Assembly (NCBI GenBank): GCA_030323885.1
Contig: CM059193.1
Span: forward strand, 54,650,749 to 54,714,748
Direction: 5' to 3'
DNA length: 64,000 nt
Origin: Branchipolynoe longqiensis
Taxonomy: Eukaryota > Annelida > Polychaeta > Phyllodocida > Polynoidae
Shown here: positions 10,420-21,309 of the stretch, in pieces
Layout: each line of letters begins with the position of its first letter
How positions within the stretch are numbered: the stretch's first letter is position 1
Notes under the pieces: model-generated
What the model saw: only the letters and a program-made list of their open reading frames with translations
Told to the model about the DNA's origin: nothing
Database searches by the model: none
Translations under genes and position numbers: made by a program

Positions 10420-11060
10420 ATCCTCTATAGAATGACGATGGAGAATTCCCTCTGAGCAATATTAGTTCTTGGGTTGATAGTAGAAATCATCTATTTGTAT
10501 CTTAATCTGAAAATGGTATTTAAATCTGCAATTTTTGCAATCCACTGCAGTGACTTTTTTGTTCTGTGATGAATTGATTTACCCGGCTCATAATGGATAA
10601 GTGTGTTAACACTTGTTCTAACCGCTGGGCAGCACTAATCCAATTTGACTTAAATCTTTAGAATTTAGTTTTTGTAATAATTTAGGTTTTCTCGCTTGTT
10701 ATTTATGGCTTGTAAACTGTTTGTAGATTGCAAACAGTCCAAAATCCAGCTTTTACTATACTTAGTGTTAGTACATTTATTAGTGATACACCCCCGGTAA
10801 ACTTTAGTCACATGTTTACCCCAAAAAGTCACAAAAACTCCCTCCCTTTATTACAATTTATAAAGTAAATATTCAGTCAAAATAAAAGCCACACACAAGA
10901 GAAGGAAAACTGCATGCAATGACACTTACTAATCTTAGCACGGAACATTCATTCAAAACAAACTGTTAGTAAAACATCTTACCGATAAAGTAGGAACTGT
11001 TCTAAACGACAAGTTGCACCAGCAAAACTAATATCCTAATTGGCTTACTTCCATGGACGC
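10420..11060. other. intronic stretch without recognised features
   Basis: Unique-looking AT-rich intron sequence of the large w16-w17 intron. I find no ORF, tandem repeat or family member here. Confidence 0.5.
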
Positions 11061-11566
11061 TACTCTACACAGGAGGGACAATCTGAACAGTGGGTAGCAG
11101 GATAGGACAAACCAGGACGGAATTGATTTTGGAATTTAGAATATGTATAAAACTTCCGAGCGAATGGCGTGTAGTGCCCCGCGCAGGGGGGCGGCGAGGA
11201 GCAGCCGGACCCCCCACCCCCACCCCCACCCCAGCTGGGGGTGGGTGGGCAGGGACTCCAGAGCTTATTACATGCGATAATGGGATTATCACTATCCATA
11301 TATATATATGAAGACTTCAGGCACAAAACCACGTAAACGCCAATCCAAAAATGGAGATAAAAATTGGAATCAAACCTTCAAAAAGTTAGTTTTTTTTAAT
11401 GGAATTAGTGAGTATTAAAATTATTTTCAGGTAAAAATCTGATTTAAACTACATTTTTGGATTTGTGTTTACGTGGTTTTGCGCCTGAACTCTTCATATA
11501 TAAATACACATGTACATATATGTATATATATATATATAAGTATACTTATATATATATATATTTATG

Positions 11567-12203
11567 CAGTATAACCCCGTTAAACCAAACTTGAAGGGAC
11601 CCTAGAAATTTGGTTGAATTAAACGATCACTGGTTTAACCGAGCTTTGGCTTCGACTTTGGCTTGGTTTTTGGTTGTGTGGTGAGTTTGGCTGTGTGTGT
11701 GTGTGTGTGTGTGAACTGCAGCAGTGTAAGGCTCAGTGTAGAGGCAGTGTGTGTGTGTGTGTGTGAGCGGCAGCAGTGTAAGGCTCAGTATAGGGGCAGT
11801 GTGGGTGTGGGTGTGGGATTGTTGGAGAAGACAGGAGTGTGTGCTGGAGGGGAAGTGTGTGTGGGGGATGGGGGGAGTGTGTGTTGGAGGGGGGCAGTGT
11901 GTGTGTGTGTGTGTGTTGGAGAGGGGCAGTCTGGGTTGGAGGGGGGCAGTGTGTGTGGGATGGGGGCAATGGGTGTGTCTGTGGGGGGGGGGGGGAAGTG
12001 TGGTTGAACCGTACTGGAAGTGGCCTGGGTACGAGAATTCTGTTTGGATTAACCGATAATTTGGAATAACCGACTTTGGTTTAACCAACCTTTTTATATG
12101 ATAAATGGTAGTATTTTGCCAGGCCGCCAAATTTGTTTTTGAAATTCTTTTTTGATTAACCGATCGTTTGTTTAACCGAGCTTGGTTTAATGGGGTTATA
12201 CTG
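11567..12203. mobile_element. Tigger/pogo-like MITE carrying GT-rich filler
   Basis: Left end cagtataaccccgttaaacc; the right end read in reverse is CAGTATAACCCCATTAAACC, giving a 19/20 terminal inverted repeat. CAGT starts of this kind are typical of pogo/Tigger non-autonomous elements in the Tc1/mariner superfamily. The middle (about 11690-12005) is an expanded gtgtgtgtg/gggg microsatellite. It lies between tatata tracts, so a TA target duplication cannot be judged. Confidence 0.75.
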
Positions 12204-12554
12204 TATATATATGTACATATATCAAATATACCCATATATACATAGATATATGCATAAAATAAATGCATAAAATAAATATATATGTATATATTAAATATAA
12301 AAATAATAAACATAAATATATATATTTATATAATAAAATAAATGTAAACAAAAGTTGTGCCAAGGTTTCCAAAACTCATCGCTCCTCTTTCGGCTGGGAG
12401 TTACACCAGAGTGTGCTCCGCCATCTTGGTTTTAGTGTGAAATGAAATGAATTAAAAGAGGCCTCCTTAAAACCACGAGGCTAGTTCGAGGGGACGCAGA
12501 TTGAGGGCATTTACTAAAGGTCAAAACTCAAGTTTCGCTCTGCGGTAAATCAGA

Positions 12555-12970
12555 AAGGTCATACTCTAAGCTAAGGTCATTAAAGCTAAGCCTAAACTTA
12601 AAACATAAATCAAGGGTTAAACCCAAAGGTGAAGCTTAAATATCATTCAAGGGTTAAATCCAAAGGTGAAGCTTAAAGATCAAACAAGGGTTAGATCCAA
12701 AGAAGTTTAAAGGTCAATCATAGGCTAAACCCAAAGATGCTTAAAGGTCAATCAAATGTTAAACCCAAAGGTGAAGTATAAGATCGATCAAGGCTATAAG
12801 TTTAAAGGTAAATCAAGGGCTAAACACAAATAAGTTCAAAGGTCAATCAAAGGTTAAATCCAAAGGTCAAGCTTAAAGGTCAATAATGTGTTAAACCCAA
12901 AGGTCAAGCTTAAAGGTCAATAATGGGTTAAACCCAAAAGTGAAGCCTGAAGGCCAATCAAGGGCTAGTT
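12555..12970. repeat. ~36-42-bp repeat rich in AGGTCA half-sites
   Basis: About 11 loose units of the form aaaggtcaatcaagggttaa followed by acccaaaggtgaagctt. Most units carry one or two aggtca words. Spaced ggtca words continue to about 13275. Confidence 0.8.
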
Positions 12971-13279
12971 CGAAAGTAGGCTACCAAAGGGGAAGTTCGA
13001 AAGTAAAGGTCAGTCCAGGGTCATCTCAACTATCGCTAACTATCTAAGCTTAAGCGCCCGGCTTTGCAGTGCGCTTTCGCTGGCCGCTGCGCTTTGCATT
13101 ACTTGCCTGATTCGGTACTGGTAGCTGACAAAGACCGGTCGGAACCCGACTGACTCACTTTACTCGGCGGAAGCTCAAGTCTCCAGCCAACACCGGGTGA
13201 AGGAGAGTTGCCACCTACGGCCAGGGGTCACGGTCAGGCCAAGGTCAGAGCAGAGGGTTAGGTTCAAGGTCATGCAAGC

Positions 13280-14360
13280 AACAATAGAAGATAAGGAGAC
13301 AATAGGAAAAAAAGGGGAAAAGGCAACATGTATGAAACATTAACCCTTTCACCACGATAGAGGCATGTGTGCACATTGCTTGCCCGTTCTGCTCTGCTGA
13401 ACTTGACAAATAAATAAATTCGCTGTGACGTCTAGTTATTCTATCACCATTTTAAACTTCTTTGAACATTTAAAAAGAAAACCCCCCAAAAAACTACTTT
13501 AAACATAAAAAAATAAATACTAAGTGGGTTAAATGAGTGATGATTGTTCTGTCACACATAGACAACAAAGTCTATATTCCTGAAGAAAAGAATTAATATA
13601 AATACCATTTTGCTTTATGATAAATAACAATTATATAAAAAATCTGAACTGCAAAAGCTAAATAAACACGAATTAAAGCGAATTAAAATTAAAATTTAGT
13701 TTGATGAAATTTGGTTTTCCTGTGATAAATTAGGTAAATCTTGTAATTATCTTTCAATTAAAAGATAAATAAATTTAGTTATAAGTTTCCAAAGGTCTCA
13801 ATAACTTGAGAACTCGAGTCAAATACACACAAAAACCGTGTATTTACCACACAATGAAGTAATAAGAGCCGAGTGAAAAAAACAAGCCTACAATTTGTTT
13901 AGATTACAATATACATGACATACATTCTTAACCCGAAAACAAATAGAAATAACCCCAGAAAATATTTAAACGACTCAATTTTTCATGCGTGTTACTCCCG
14001 AAGAACTGACCCCATAGGTCACTGACCCCCAGATGGAATTTCCAATTGCGAGCCCTGAGTTTTGTTGACAGCAGACAATATTTATCAAGCTCAGCGCTGA
14101 ATGAGACAACAATGGCAGAAATATTACAGTCATTAAAGGGTCAAGTGCAACCAACCGGGTATAGCGGACAATGCAGTATAAGCGTTAAAAGAAGGCGAGT
14201 AGAATGTAAATAACCAGAAGTACCATAGTCGTGTCTTGGGTAATATTGTCCTGCAAAGTTAAAACCAGGTAAGTATCATAGCATCCCAGAGGGTACACAA
14301 TGCTGCTACTAGTGCTAGTGTTGACGGTAAGAGAAACACAAGTGGAGGAGCGAGGTATAG
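13280..14360. other. AT-rich intronic stretch, nothing recognised
   Basis: No ORF longer than noise, no splice-flanked coding peptide and no family member seen. Confidence 0.5.
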
Positions 14361-14364
14361 TTTA

Positions 14365-14876
14365 AGGGGGCCATCCAAAGTTGTCAACATTTTCAACGTA
14401 GTACAGACAGTACTACTTTCCCCGACCCCTGTCCCTCCCGCCCCCAAAGTAGTACACATCAACATTTTACTACAAACCCAGATGGGGTGGCCAAATGAGT
14501 TGAATGCCCACCTCCCATTTTGGGAGGTCATGCGATTCACTCCCTGGTTTGAACCGTGGTTGAGTCAATTCAATAACTTAAAAATGTATATGTATCGCTA
14601 CCTAGCCTGGTGCAATACTGGGAAATATTATGCCTAGCGCAGGATTCGAACCTACATGTCTTGCTATTCCAGGACTAGTGTGTGCTAACTATTACACTAC
14701 CTAGGCACCGTGTCGCAATCCCCTTATTCACACCTACCTCTCTATGTGGCTCCTGACCAGAAGCCAGTGCAGTCTACCACAGTGAAAAAAAAGAAAGAAT
14801 TGACTGACAACCCCCCTACCCCCTGTCGTATGCTTTGTACAACCGTGAAAATGTCGACAACATTGGATGGCCCATT
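14365..14876. mobile_element. TIR element M2 with an embedded tRNA-like module
   Basis: It begins ggggccatccaaagttgtca and ends gacaacattggatggccc, an inverted repeat of about 25 bp. Inside is the SINE-3-like tRNA-like module (about 14617-14785, head on the minus strand, B-box-like GGTTCGAATCC). A copy in the opposite orientation is at 24559-25142 and a short one at 58456-58701. Confidence 0.75.
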
Positions 14877-15034
14877 ACTTAAAGTTGCAATAATCTGATG
14901 GTTCGCAGTTTCAGCCATATTATTTTGATGAATGTATTCGATTGATTGTCATGACCTACTTTAGATGTAGCATGCACGGTCAGCCATTACCCATAATGCT
15001 AGTTTTTTTGTGTTTTTTTTGTACATTAGTTGTT

Positions 15035-15240
15035 TAAGCAGTGGAAATTTCAATCGCGGACGATTGGTCTTCCTCATTCCACTGCTCCTTGCCCTATCCT
15101 AATAATGCTGAGCGCCTGACTAGGAAGCGACAAGTATCAATTTTTAAGTCATTGATTTTGACTCGACCATGGTTCGAACCCATGAACCCACGATCTACCA
15201 AGACGGATGCTCTAACTCATTCGGTCATCCCATCTGACTT
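15035..15240 (-). repeat. SINE-1 variant with the CGCAGACGACTGG body
   Basis: It carries ggaaatttcaatcgcggacg, attggtcttcctcattccac, ccctatcctaataatgc and ggaagcgacaagtatcaatt, then a tRNA-like head read on the minus strand (GATGACCGAATGAGTTAGAGC and GGTTCGAACC). Confidence 0.75.
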
Positions 15241-15470
15241 TTAATTTTAAAGGGATAACTCTGGAGATATTTGAAGTGAAAACATGCCCGATTAATTTTG
15301 GCGTGCACACCGAAATGTCAGACATAGGCTTTGTTCGCCCGTTTTCAGCCACATCAGCGTAGCACGGGCGCACCAAACCACAATAGATGTTTAATCAGTG
15401 CAATAAATGTTCAATGAGTGAAATAAATGTTTTAATGAGTGCACCGGTACCTAAGTTAGATATCTAGTTA

Positions 15471-15810
15471 GTTTGTTTGTTTGTTGTTTTACCTCCTAGC
15501 AACATCTAAGGTCATATCAGGACGGGTACCGACTTGTGACAGTGAGCACACATGGCATCTATATAGTGCTGCCCCACTGGGAGACCAGGCCACCAGAACC
15601 ATGACCTGATATCCCACTCAAGTCACATTATCCTGACACCGAGCCAACCAGTCCTTGCCCAATCCTAATAATCGCGAGTGTCTGGCTAGGAAGCGACAAG
15701 TACCAATATTTAAGTCATTGGTTTGACTCGACCAGCGTTCGAACCCACGATCCCCGGTCTACCAACACGGGAGACGGACGCTCTAACTCATTCGGCCATC
15801 CCGTTTGGTT
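15471..15810 (-). repeat. SINE-1, full copy
   Basis: It has ttttacctcctagcaacatc through gacaagtacc, ending in a tRNA-like head on the minus strand: A box GATGGCCGAATGAGTTAGAGC and B-box-like GTTCGAA. This marks it as a tRNA-derived SINE. Confidence 0.8.
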
Positions 15811-15967
15811 GCTAGATATGTAAGATCAAATCAACGTAAGTGTTTTGCTTTAGAAAATTTGATCATTTCATCGGAGCTTTAATAATCAAACAAACTGTAA
15901 GGTAGTATGATCATACGCCACTTCCGGTTTCCTCCTATGCTGCCCGATTAAGTCCCCGGAGGCTCTC

Positions 15968-16092
15968 TAATATGGGTTGGTTGGTTGTCTTGGCAACATC
16001 TAAGGTCATATCAGGACGGGTACCGACTTTTGACAGCGCACTTATGGCTACTTTATAGTGCTGCCCCACTGGGAGACCAGGCCGTCAACATA
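15968..16092 (-). repeat. SINE-1, partial copy
   Basis: ggttggttgtcttggcaaca through ctgccccactgggagaccag; the tRNA-like head is missing. Confidence 0.75.
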
Positions 16093-16374
16093 TGCAGAAA
16101 TTCAAAACCATCGGATAATGCAACTGAACGTCATTAAAATTGAAACTGAAAGGTTTTTTTTGGTTAACAAAATTAATCTCATCAGCCTTAGTATTGACGA
16201 GGCTGGGAAACCGGAACAAAATAACATCCTTAATAGAAAAATTAATTAAATCCTTAAATGGCGCATTATTTAGTTTTGTGTGTGTTTTTTTTTAGACAAG
16301 AGGGCATGCAATGTAGTAGGTTCAACTAGATGGAACGACAAGCAAATGAACCCAAATCACAGAGGTGAAGCCTG

Positions 16375-16745
16375 ACCGACACCTTTAGCAAGCACCCTTT
16401 TCTGGGCTATGGAACATAAACGTAAACAAACTGAATTAGTCGTTCCATTTTCTCTACCAAGGAGCCAAGATGTTAGTGTTGTTGCAGTGTTATTGGGAAT
16501 GCTTAGCAGTGTTCGTGAAACTATTCATATACCCGTTACCAAACAAATGAAAACAAACCAGAAAACACGCTAGCTGGATGCCTTTAACAAGCGCCCCTTC
16601 TGGGTTATGGAGCGTAAACATAGACAAACTGAATTAGTCAGGCCATTTTCTCTAGCCAGGGACCCAAATGTTAGTGTTGTTAATGTTATTGGGAATGATT
16701 AGCAGTGTTCGTGGAATTATTAATTACATTTATAGCGAAGCTAAT
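16375..16745. repeat. direct duplication of ~240 bp
   Basis: gaattagtc..ccattttctctac, atgttagtgttgtt, gttattgggaatg and agcagtgttcgtg occur in order twice. The copies differ by about 15-20%. No protein is recognised. Confidence 0.7.
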
Positions 16746-16809
16746 GAAAACAACAAAAGGGAAGCCTGCAAGATACTCTTTGCAAGTATCTTTTCCAGGG
16801 TAGTGAAGG

Positions 16810-17770
16810 TAAAATTAGGTTCATCATCATCATCATCATGCTGTCAGTCGCAATGCGACAAAGACTGCTTTTATTTCTTAACCGCCGCTATTACGAGTGG
16901 TTGGGCATTTCATAAAAGCTGCTTGCAAAGTGTTGAAGTGCTGCTGGCTTTTGCAAGTTACTAGCAGCACTCTCTCGGGGAGCGAATAGAGGCAATCACA
17001 CCGGCAAGAACTTGTCAAGACAGGCGCAAACTATTTGTCCCTGGAGTAGCTGGCCGGGAGATGTTGGGAGTTCCCTTCATAACCGCCCTTAACGCTGCCA
17101 TGGAAGCATGGTTTTCTGTTAGGGTTTGCTCCCTTACCCTTTGGTTCTATCAAGAACCTATACAACAAGGCAGTGGTTTATAACTTTGCAAGGCAGGGGC
17201 GTCAAACTCCCTGAGGTATTTTAGCAGATAGGTACTACATTACCCGCATACCCATTAGGTTAGCGAATCAAACTAATACATAATCCACCCCAACAAAGTG
17301 CCCTGACTACGTCTGAGGACTGTGGCCGCCAAACCCAAAATGATTTAAGCCGCCATCCTCTGACCACTCGCTGAAAATCAAAATTGCCGAGAACACTGGG
17401 TCCTTTCCACAACAAGCATTGTTCCCCTAACCACTGACTACCAATGACTGTGACAACCAATCAGATTAGCATATCATACAACTCAGCAATGGCGAGTCGT
17501 CTCATTAAAAACCCTTTCTACCGGGGCTTAATCCAAATGACCTAATTCCAATATTATAGTGATTGGCCATGGCAAGAAAAGCATGAATGGCTCAAATTTA
17601 CATCTCATACATACTTTTCTTTGGACAATAACCAGAAATGTGGTGTTAGGGAATATGCAGGGAGGAGAAATTTGGGAAGGGAAGGTGGGAGGACCAGGGT
17701 GACATTTCAAAGCAACAAACCATGGCTCCTAAGGGCAGGTGTTGCATCCACAGAGTGCTGAAGTACTGAC
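16810..17770. other. intronic stretch with a fragment shared with 32205
   Basis: The words catcatcatcatgctgtc and gatgcgacaaagactgcttt at about 16820-16880 recur at about 32205-32260, so this is part of an unnamed dispersed repeat. The rest shows no coding signal I trust. Confidence 0.4.
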
Positions 17771-17774
17771 TCAC

Positions 17775-17880
17775 CAACTGTTGGCACCATCTCCTCTGGG
17801 AGGCTGCGCGACTCAGCTTTCGAACTCGTCTCCGCTGTAAGCGAAGACAAGCTCTCGCGGCTCCCGAACGGGGAGCTTGT
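17775..17880 (-). CDS. MADD: MADD linker exon w16: Ser-rich
   Basis: 106 nt, phase 0 to phase 1, acceptor ..ccgttgtag and donor GTGAGT. It encodes TSSPFGSRESLSSLTAETSS then KAESRSLPEEMVPTVG. It is a disordered serine-rich linker with several possible phosphorylation sites (inference). Both phases fit w15 and w17. It is followed by a ~10.5-kb intron. Confidence 0.8.
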
Positions 17881-17926
17881 CTACAACGGAAGAGCCGGCA
17901 GATAAATACAGAGCAACGTGCGGCAA

Positions 17927-18300
17927 AAGGTGGTAGTGATCTTGGATGAGGTCAAAAAGGTGGTATTGACCTTGGATGAGGTCAAAAAGGTGGTAGTAAC
18001 CTTGGATGAGGTCAAAAAGGTGGTAGTGACCTTGGATGAGGTCAAAAAGGTGGCATTGACCTTGGATTAGGTCCGAAAAATGGTAATGACCTTGGATTAG
18101 TTCAAAGAGGTGGTAGTGACCTTGGATCAGGTCACAAGGTGGCAGTGACCTTAGATTAGGTCAAAAAGGTGGCAGTGACCTTGGATAAGGTCAAAAAGGT
18201 AGTAGTGACTTTGGATTAAGTCAAAAAAGTGGTAGTGACTTGGATTAGGTCAAAAAGGTGGTAATGACCTTGGATTAGTTCAAAGAGGTCAGTGCTCACC
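17927..18300. repeat. 30-bp array of TGACCT-N6-AGGTCA units
   Basis: About 12 units of gtggtagtgaccttggatga followed by ggtcaaaaag. Each good unit carries TGACCT and AGGTCA separated by six bases. The array starts about 46 bp upstream of the w16 acceptor. Confidence 0.9.
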
Positions 18301-18399
18301 ATGAATAGTAGAAAGAAGATGGTATTGACTTTGGATTAGTTAAATAATAAAGGTGGTACTAACCATGAACTCGTTCAAAAAGGTTGTACTGACCTAGAA

Positions 18400-18729
18400 T
18401 TAGTTACATGACCAGTAATGACCAGTCTGGCTTAAATGACCAGTACTGACAAGTCTGTGTTATAGGACCAGTACTGACCAGTCTGTGTTAATTGACCAGT
18501 ACTGACCAGTCTGCGTTAAATGACCAGTACTGACAAGTCTGCGGTAAATGACCAGGACTGACCAGTCTGTGGTAAATGACCAGTACTGACCAGTCTGCAG
18601 TAAATGACCTGTACTGATCAGTCTGTGTTAAATGACCAGTAAGCGTTAAATGACCAGTACTGACCACAGTGTGTTAAATGACCAGTACTGACCAGTCTGC
18701 GTTAAATGACCGGTACTGACAACACTGAC
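18400..18729. repeat. ~31-bp minisatellite abutting the w15 donor
   Basis: About ten units of gaccagtactgaccagtctg followed by cgttaaat. Read on the sense strand each unit contains GGTCAGTACTGGTCA, and the w15 exon-intron junction reads CATG/GTCAGTGTTGTCAGTAC. The array therefore starts at the donor and repeats its GTCAGT hexamer. Confidence 0.9.
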
Positions 18730-18924
18730 CATGGACTGGTTGCTGATGTCGCTCTTGCTGCTGCCGATGGACTCCTTCTCCCAGAAATGGGTGTGGATGA
18801 TCTCTAGCACCATGAGGGTGGATGCCATTCCGCCCAGGCCATGGTTCGTGTACGTCATCTCCAGGCCGGATGTTAGCGCCTTCACCATCGCAAGCATTCC
18901 TTTGAACACCGACTTTGTCACTGA
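18730..18924 (-). CDS. MADD: MADD exon w15: conserved LGGMAS segment
   Basis: 195 nt (65 codons), phase 0 at both ends, acceptor ..tctcttgcag and donor GTCAGT. It encodes [20 protein letters not shown] then [20 protein letters not shown] and [16 protein letters not shown]. Human MADD has the same VYKGML.LLK, LEQSYAHAGLGGMAS and LLEIAQTHYY blocks. A ~31-bp minisatellite starts directly at the donor. Confidence 0.96.
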
Positions 18925-18941
18925 CTGCAAGAGAAAAAAGG

Positions 18942-19172
18942 AAAGCTTCTTTTATTTAACGACACCTCTAGAGCACATTGATTTTTGTATCATCGGCTAT
19001 TGGACGTCAAACATATGGTCATTCTGATAGATTTCTTTAGAGGAAATCCACTTCCGCCACATAGGCTACTCTTTCTGATAAGCAGCAAGGGGTCTTTTAT
19101 ATGCACTTTCCCAACAGACAGGATAGTTGTGGACCACTGGTTGAAATGGAAAATAGGCCAAACTGCAAATAA
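18942..19172 (-). repeat. SINE-2 copy lacking its tRNA-like head
   Basis: aagcttcttttatttaacga through tggttgaaatggaaaatagg; it lies in the intron 18925-19193 between w14 and w15. Confidence 0.85.
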
Positions 19173-19193
19173 AAAGCTGCTAAGAAGCCTCAC

Positions 19194-19380
19194 CACGTCC
19201 TCCAGATGTTGGTCCTCATCAGTGAGTTTTCTGTCGAGAGAAGTGTTGAGGCGACTGACCACGAAGTTTCTGTAGTTCTCATCTTCCATTAGCTTCTTCA
19301 CACGCCCGAGCTTCCAGAAGCCAACCCCTTGGCCGTCCAGCACGCTAGCGATAATGTCCTTCAGGAACTGTTGATTCTCA
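19194..19380 (-). CDS. MADD: MADD exon w14: conserved ENQQFLKD segment
   Basis: 187 nt, ends in phase 0, acceptor ..ctttcttcag and donor GTGAGG. It encodes [20 protein letters not shown] then FWKLGRVKKLMEDENYRNFV and VSRLNTSLDRKLTDEDQHLE plus DV. Human MADD has [21 protein letters not shown] followed by a KVRRLLE block, so identity is clear. It is the start of a conserved helical region continuing in w15. SINE-2 copies end about 20-25 bp from the exon on both sides. Confidence 0.96.
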
Positions 19381-19404
19381 CTGAAGAAAGTAAAGAAATT
19401 GATA

Positions 19405-19628
19405 TTTTATTTAACAATGCCTCTAGAGCACATTGATTGTTTTATCGCATCATCGGCTATTGGATGTCAAACATATGGTCATTCTGACATATTTCTTTTG
19501 GAGGGAACCCGTTGCTGCCACAGAGGCTATTCATTCCGACAAGCAGCAAGGGTTCTTTTATATGCACTTTCCCACAGACAGGACAGCACATACCACAACC
19601 CTTGATGAACCAGTTGTGGACCACTGAA
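19405..19628 (-). repeat. SINE-2 copy lacking its tRNA-like head
   Basis: attttatttaacaatgcctc through gatgaaccagttgtggacca; its end lies about 25 bp upstream of the w14 acceptor. Confidence 0.85.
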
Positions 19629-19777
19629 GAAAACGCACACAAAAACATACATTGCATCGCTTACCAGATACACACACATCATAAGTTTAGGCAAGATACA
19701 ATATTCCAATCCAGTGGCGGTGTGGTACCATCAATGACAGCGAATGAGTGCCATGCTTTCATTCAATCCAATTTCAC

Positions 19778-20129
19778 TTAAAGTTGCATAGTCTGATGAA
19801 GCATTAAATTTTCAAAACCATAACATCCAGCTAAATTTTATTCTACATATCAAACTTAGATACTGACGCATTTATTAAGCATTTGTTGCCACATAGAAGG
19901 GGATACTGAGGCAATTGAATTGAACCTGCTACTGCAGAATGCTGTGGTGTCAGTTTTGGCATGTGTGCACAAATTAATTCTACATGGTTGCACTTCAAAT
20001 ATCTCAAAGGTTAACCATTAAAAATAAAAGTTACTTCAAACAAAAGAAAGGTAGGTTATAACAATCCAAATAATATATTTATCTCATAAAAATGACACAA
20101 ACTCAAAACCATCGGACTATGCAACTTTA
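19778..20129. mobile_element. TTAA-type MITE M1, complete copy
   Basis: Ends ttaaagttgcatagtctgat and catcggactatgcaacttta; opposite orientation to the copy at 5282. Confidence 0.85.
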
Positions 20130-20934
20130 TGGAACAGGCCATAGATTTTGATGTTCTTCACAGCCCAAACAATTTTTAAGTCATTGGTTTGACTCAACCA
20201 GGGTTCGAACCCGTGGGTTCGCATCCCACGATCTAGCAAAACTCATTCGGCCATCCCGTCTGGTCCTACTACTCTTGAATTGTAGAACACACAAACACAT
20301 CTGGTGTTACGCTTGTAATATTACTTTCCCTATGTGTAGCGACAGTTGGCCCACCCTGCAGACTGCGGTTTGTCGTCTGCTCGGCAGGCAGACAACATTT
20401 ACCTGTGCGTGTTGGTCTTGGTATCCGCAGTGGGCGGCTTTGGGAGTTGTTTGCGATTTGTCGCATGCTTTACCAACCCAGACTTCTCCACCAAGGCCTT
20501 CCGGTTACCTAGCAACGCAAACAAAACATCCATCAACCCGTACCAAATTATGCACAAAACTAACATAGTATATCTAATTTCAAACACTAACCGCAAGGGT
20601 ACAAGGTATCACAAATGTTGACTATGATTAAATACAGACTAAACCTCCCCCCCTAAAATATTTTTTAATTGGGAACTCCCCGATTTTACACCACATGGTT
20701 TACAGAAATTATTGATAAAGGAAATCAATCCATATGGATTATGACTGAGCAGCGGCATAAACAAACGTATGTTCTTGGCAGAATGAACAAACGATCACCC
20801 CTACGAACCCTGCATGTAAATGTTATTGTATTTAGTGATATAGCGATATAGCGAATGGTAGACAGAAAATATTTTTGGGGTATATTAGTTGTCCCAAGCA
20901 GGGGAAATCCCAGTCACAGATGACTGGTCTTCCC

Positions 20935-21185
20935 CACTCCACTGCTAGTCGATAGAAAGCCCAAGCCTACACTTTTACCGACCCAAGGGATTTTTAACCT
21001 CCCACACCATATAGACATGGTATGAGAGCAACCGGCCTTTGATGACGCTGTAAGTTATACACAGCGGTGAAAATCCAAATTGGCAGAGCCGGGGGCACGG
21101 GGAATCGAACAGCCGACCCTCAGATTAGGAGTCTGACCTAGAAAAAAGTCAGACACTCTAACCACTCCACCACAGAGAACGCCAG
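20935..21185 (-). repeat. SINE-4 copy (tRNA Ser/Leu-like head)
   Basis: gatagaaagcccaagcctac through gccgaccctcagattaggag. On the minus strand the head reads GTGGTGGAGTGGTTAGAGTG (A box) and GTTCGATTCCCC (B box). A second copy is at 39360-39600. Confidence 0.8.
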
Positions 21186-21228
21186 ATGACAACCTGATTA
21201 CCCAGTCCCCTTGGATGACCTCAGTGAC

Positions 21229-21304
21229 CTACCTAGTGGTGCGAAGGGCTTGCTGGTCTTGCTCGTCGGCGTACTAGTTGTACTACTTGTGCTTTTATTG
21301 CTCC
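21229..21304 (-). CDS. MADD: MADD linker exon w13: Ser/Thr-rich
   Basis: 76 nt. With the G from w12 it reads G-SNKSTSSTTSTPTSKTSKPF then APLG. Two donors are possible. GTAGGT (exon starting at 21233) is the better match to consensus but puts w14 out of frame with an early stop. The next one, GTCACT four bases downstream, gives S-ENQQFLKD, which matches the family. I therefore chose the weaker donor; an unseen small exon between w13 and w14 would be the alternative explanation. Confidence 0.68.
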
Positions 21305-21309
21305 CTTAA

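Larger units (their letters stand above)
14878..15890. mobile_element. M1 MITE split by nested SINE insertions
   Basis: M1 starts at 14878 (ttaaagttgcaataatctga), continues at 15241-15470 and ends near 15885 (catttcatcggagctttaa). A SINE-1 variant (15000-15240) and a SINE-1 copy (15471-15810) lie between the pieces. The nesting shows that M1 is older than both. Confidence 0.65.

Noticed and set aside
11627..12313. A 228-codon minus-strand ORF rich in THTHTH
   Set aside because: A GT microsatellite inside a Tigger-like MITE; compositional.
14617..14720. Apparent tRNA genes here and near 470, 21090, 24800 and 62940
   Set aside because: They have A/B-box-like words, but each belongs to a dispersed repeat family with decayed arms; SINE heads rather than tRNA genes.
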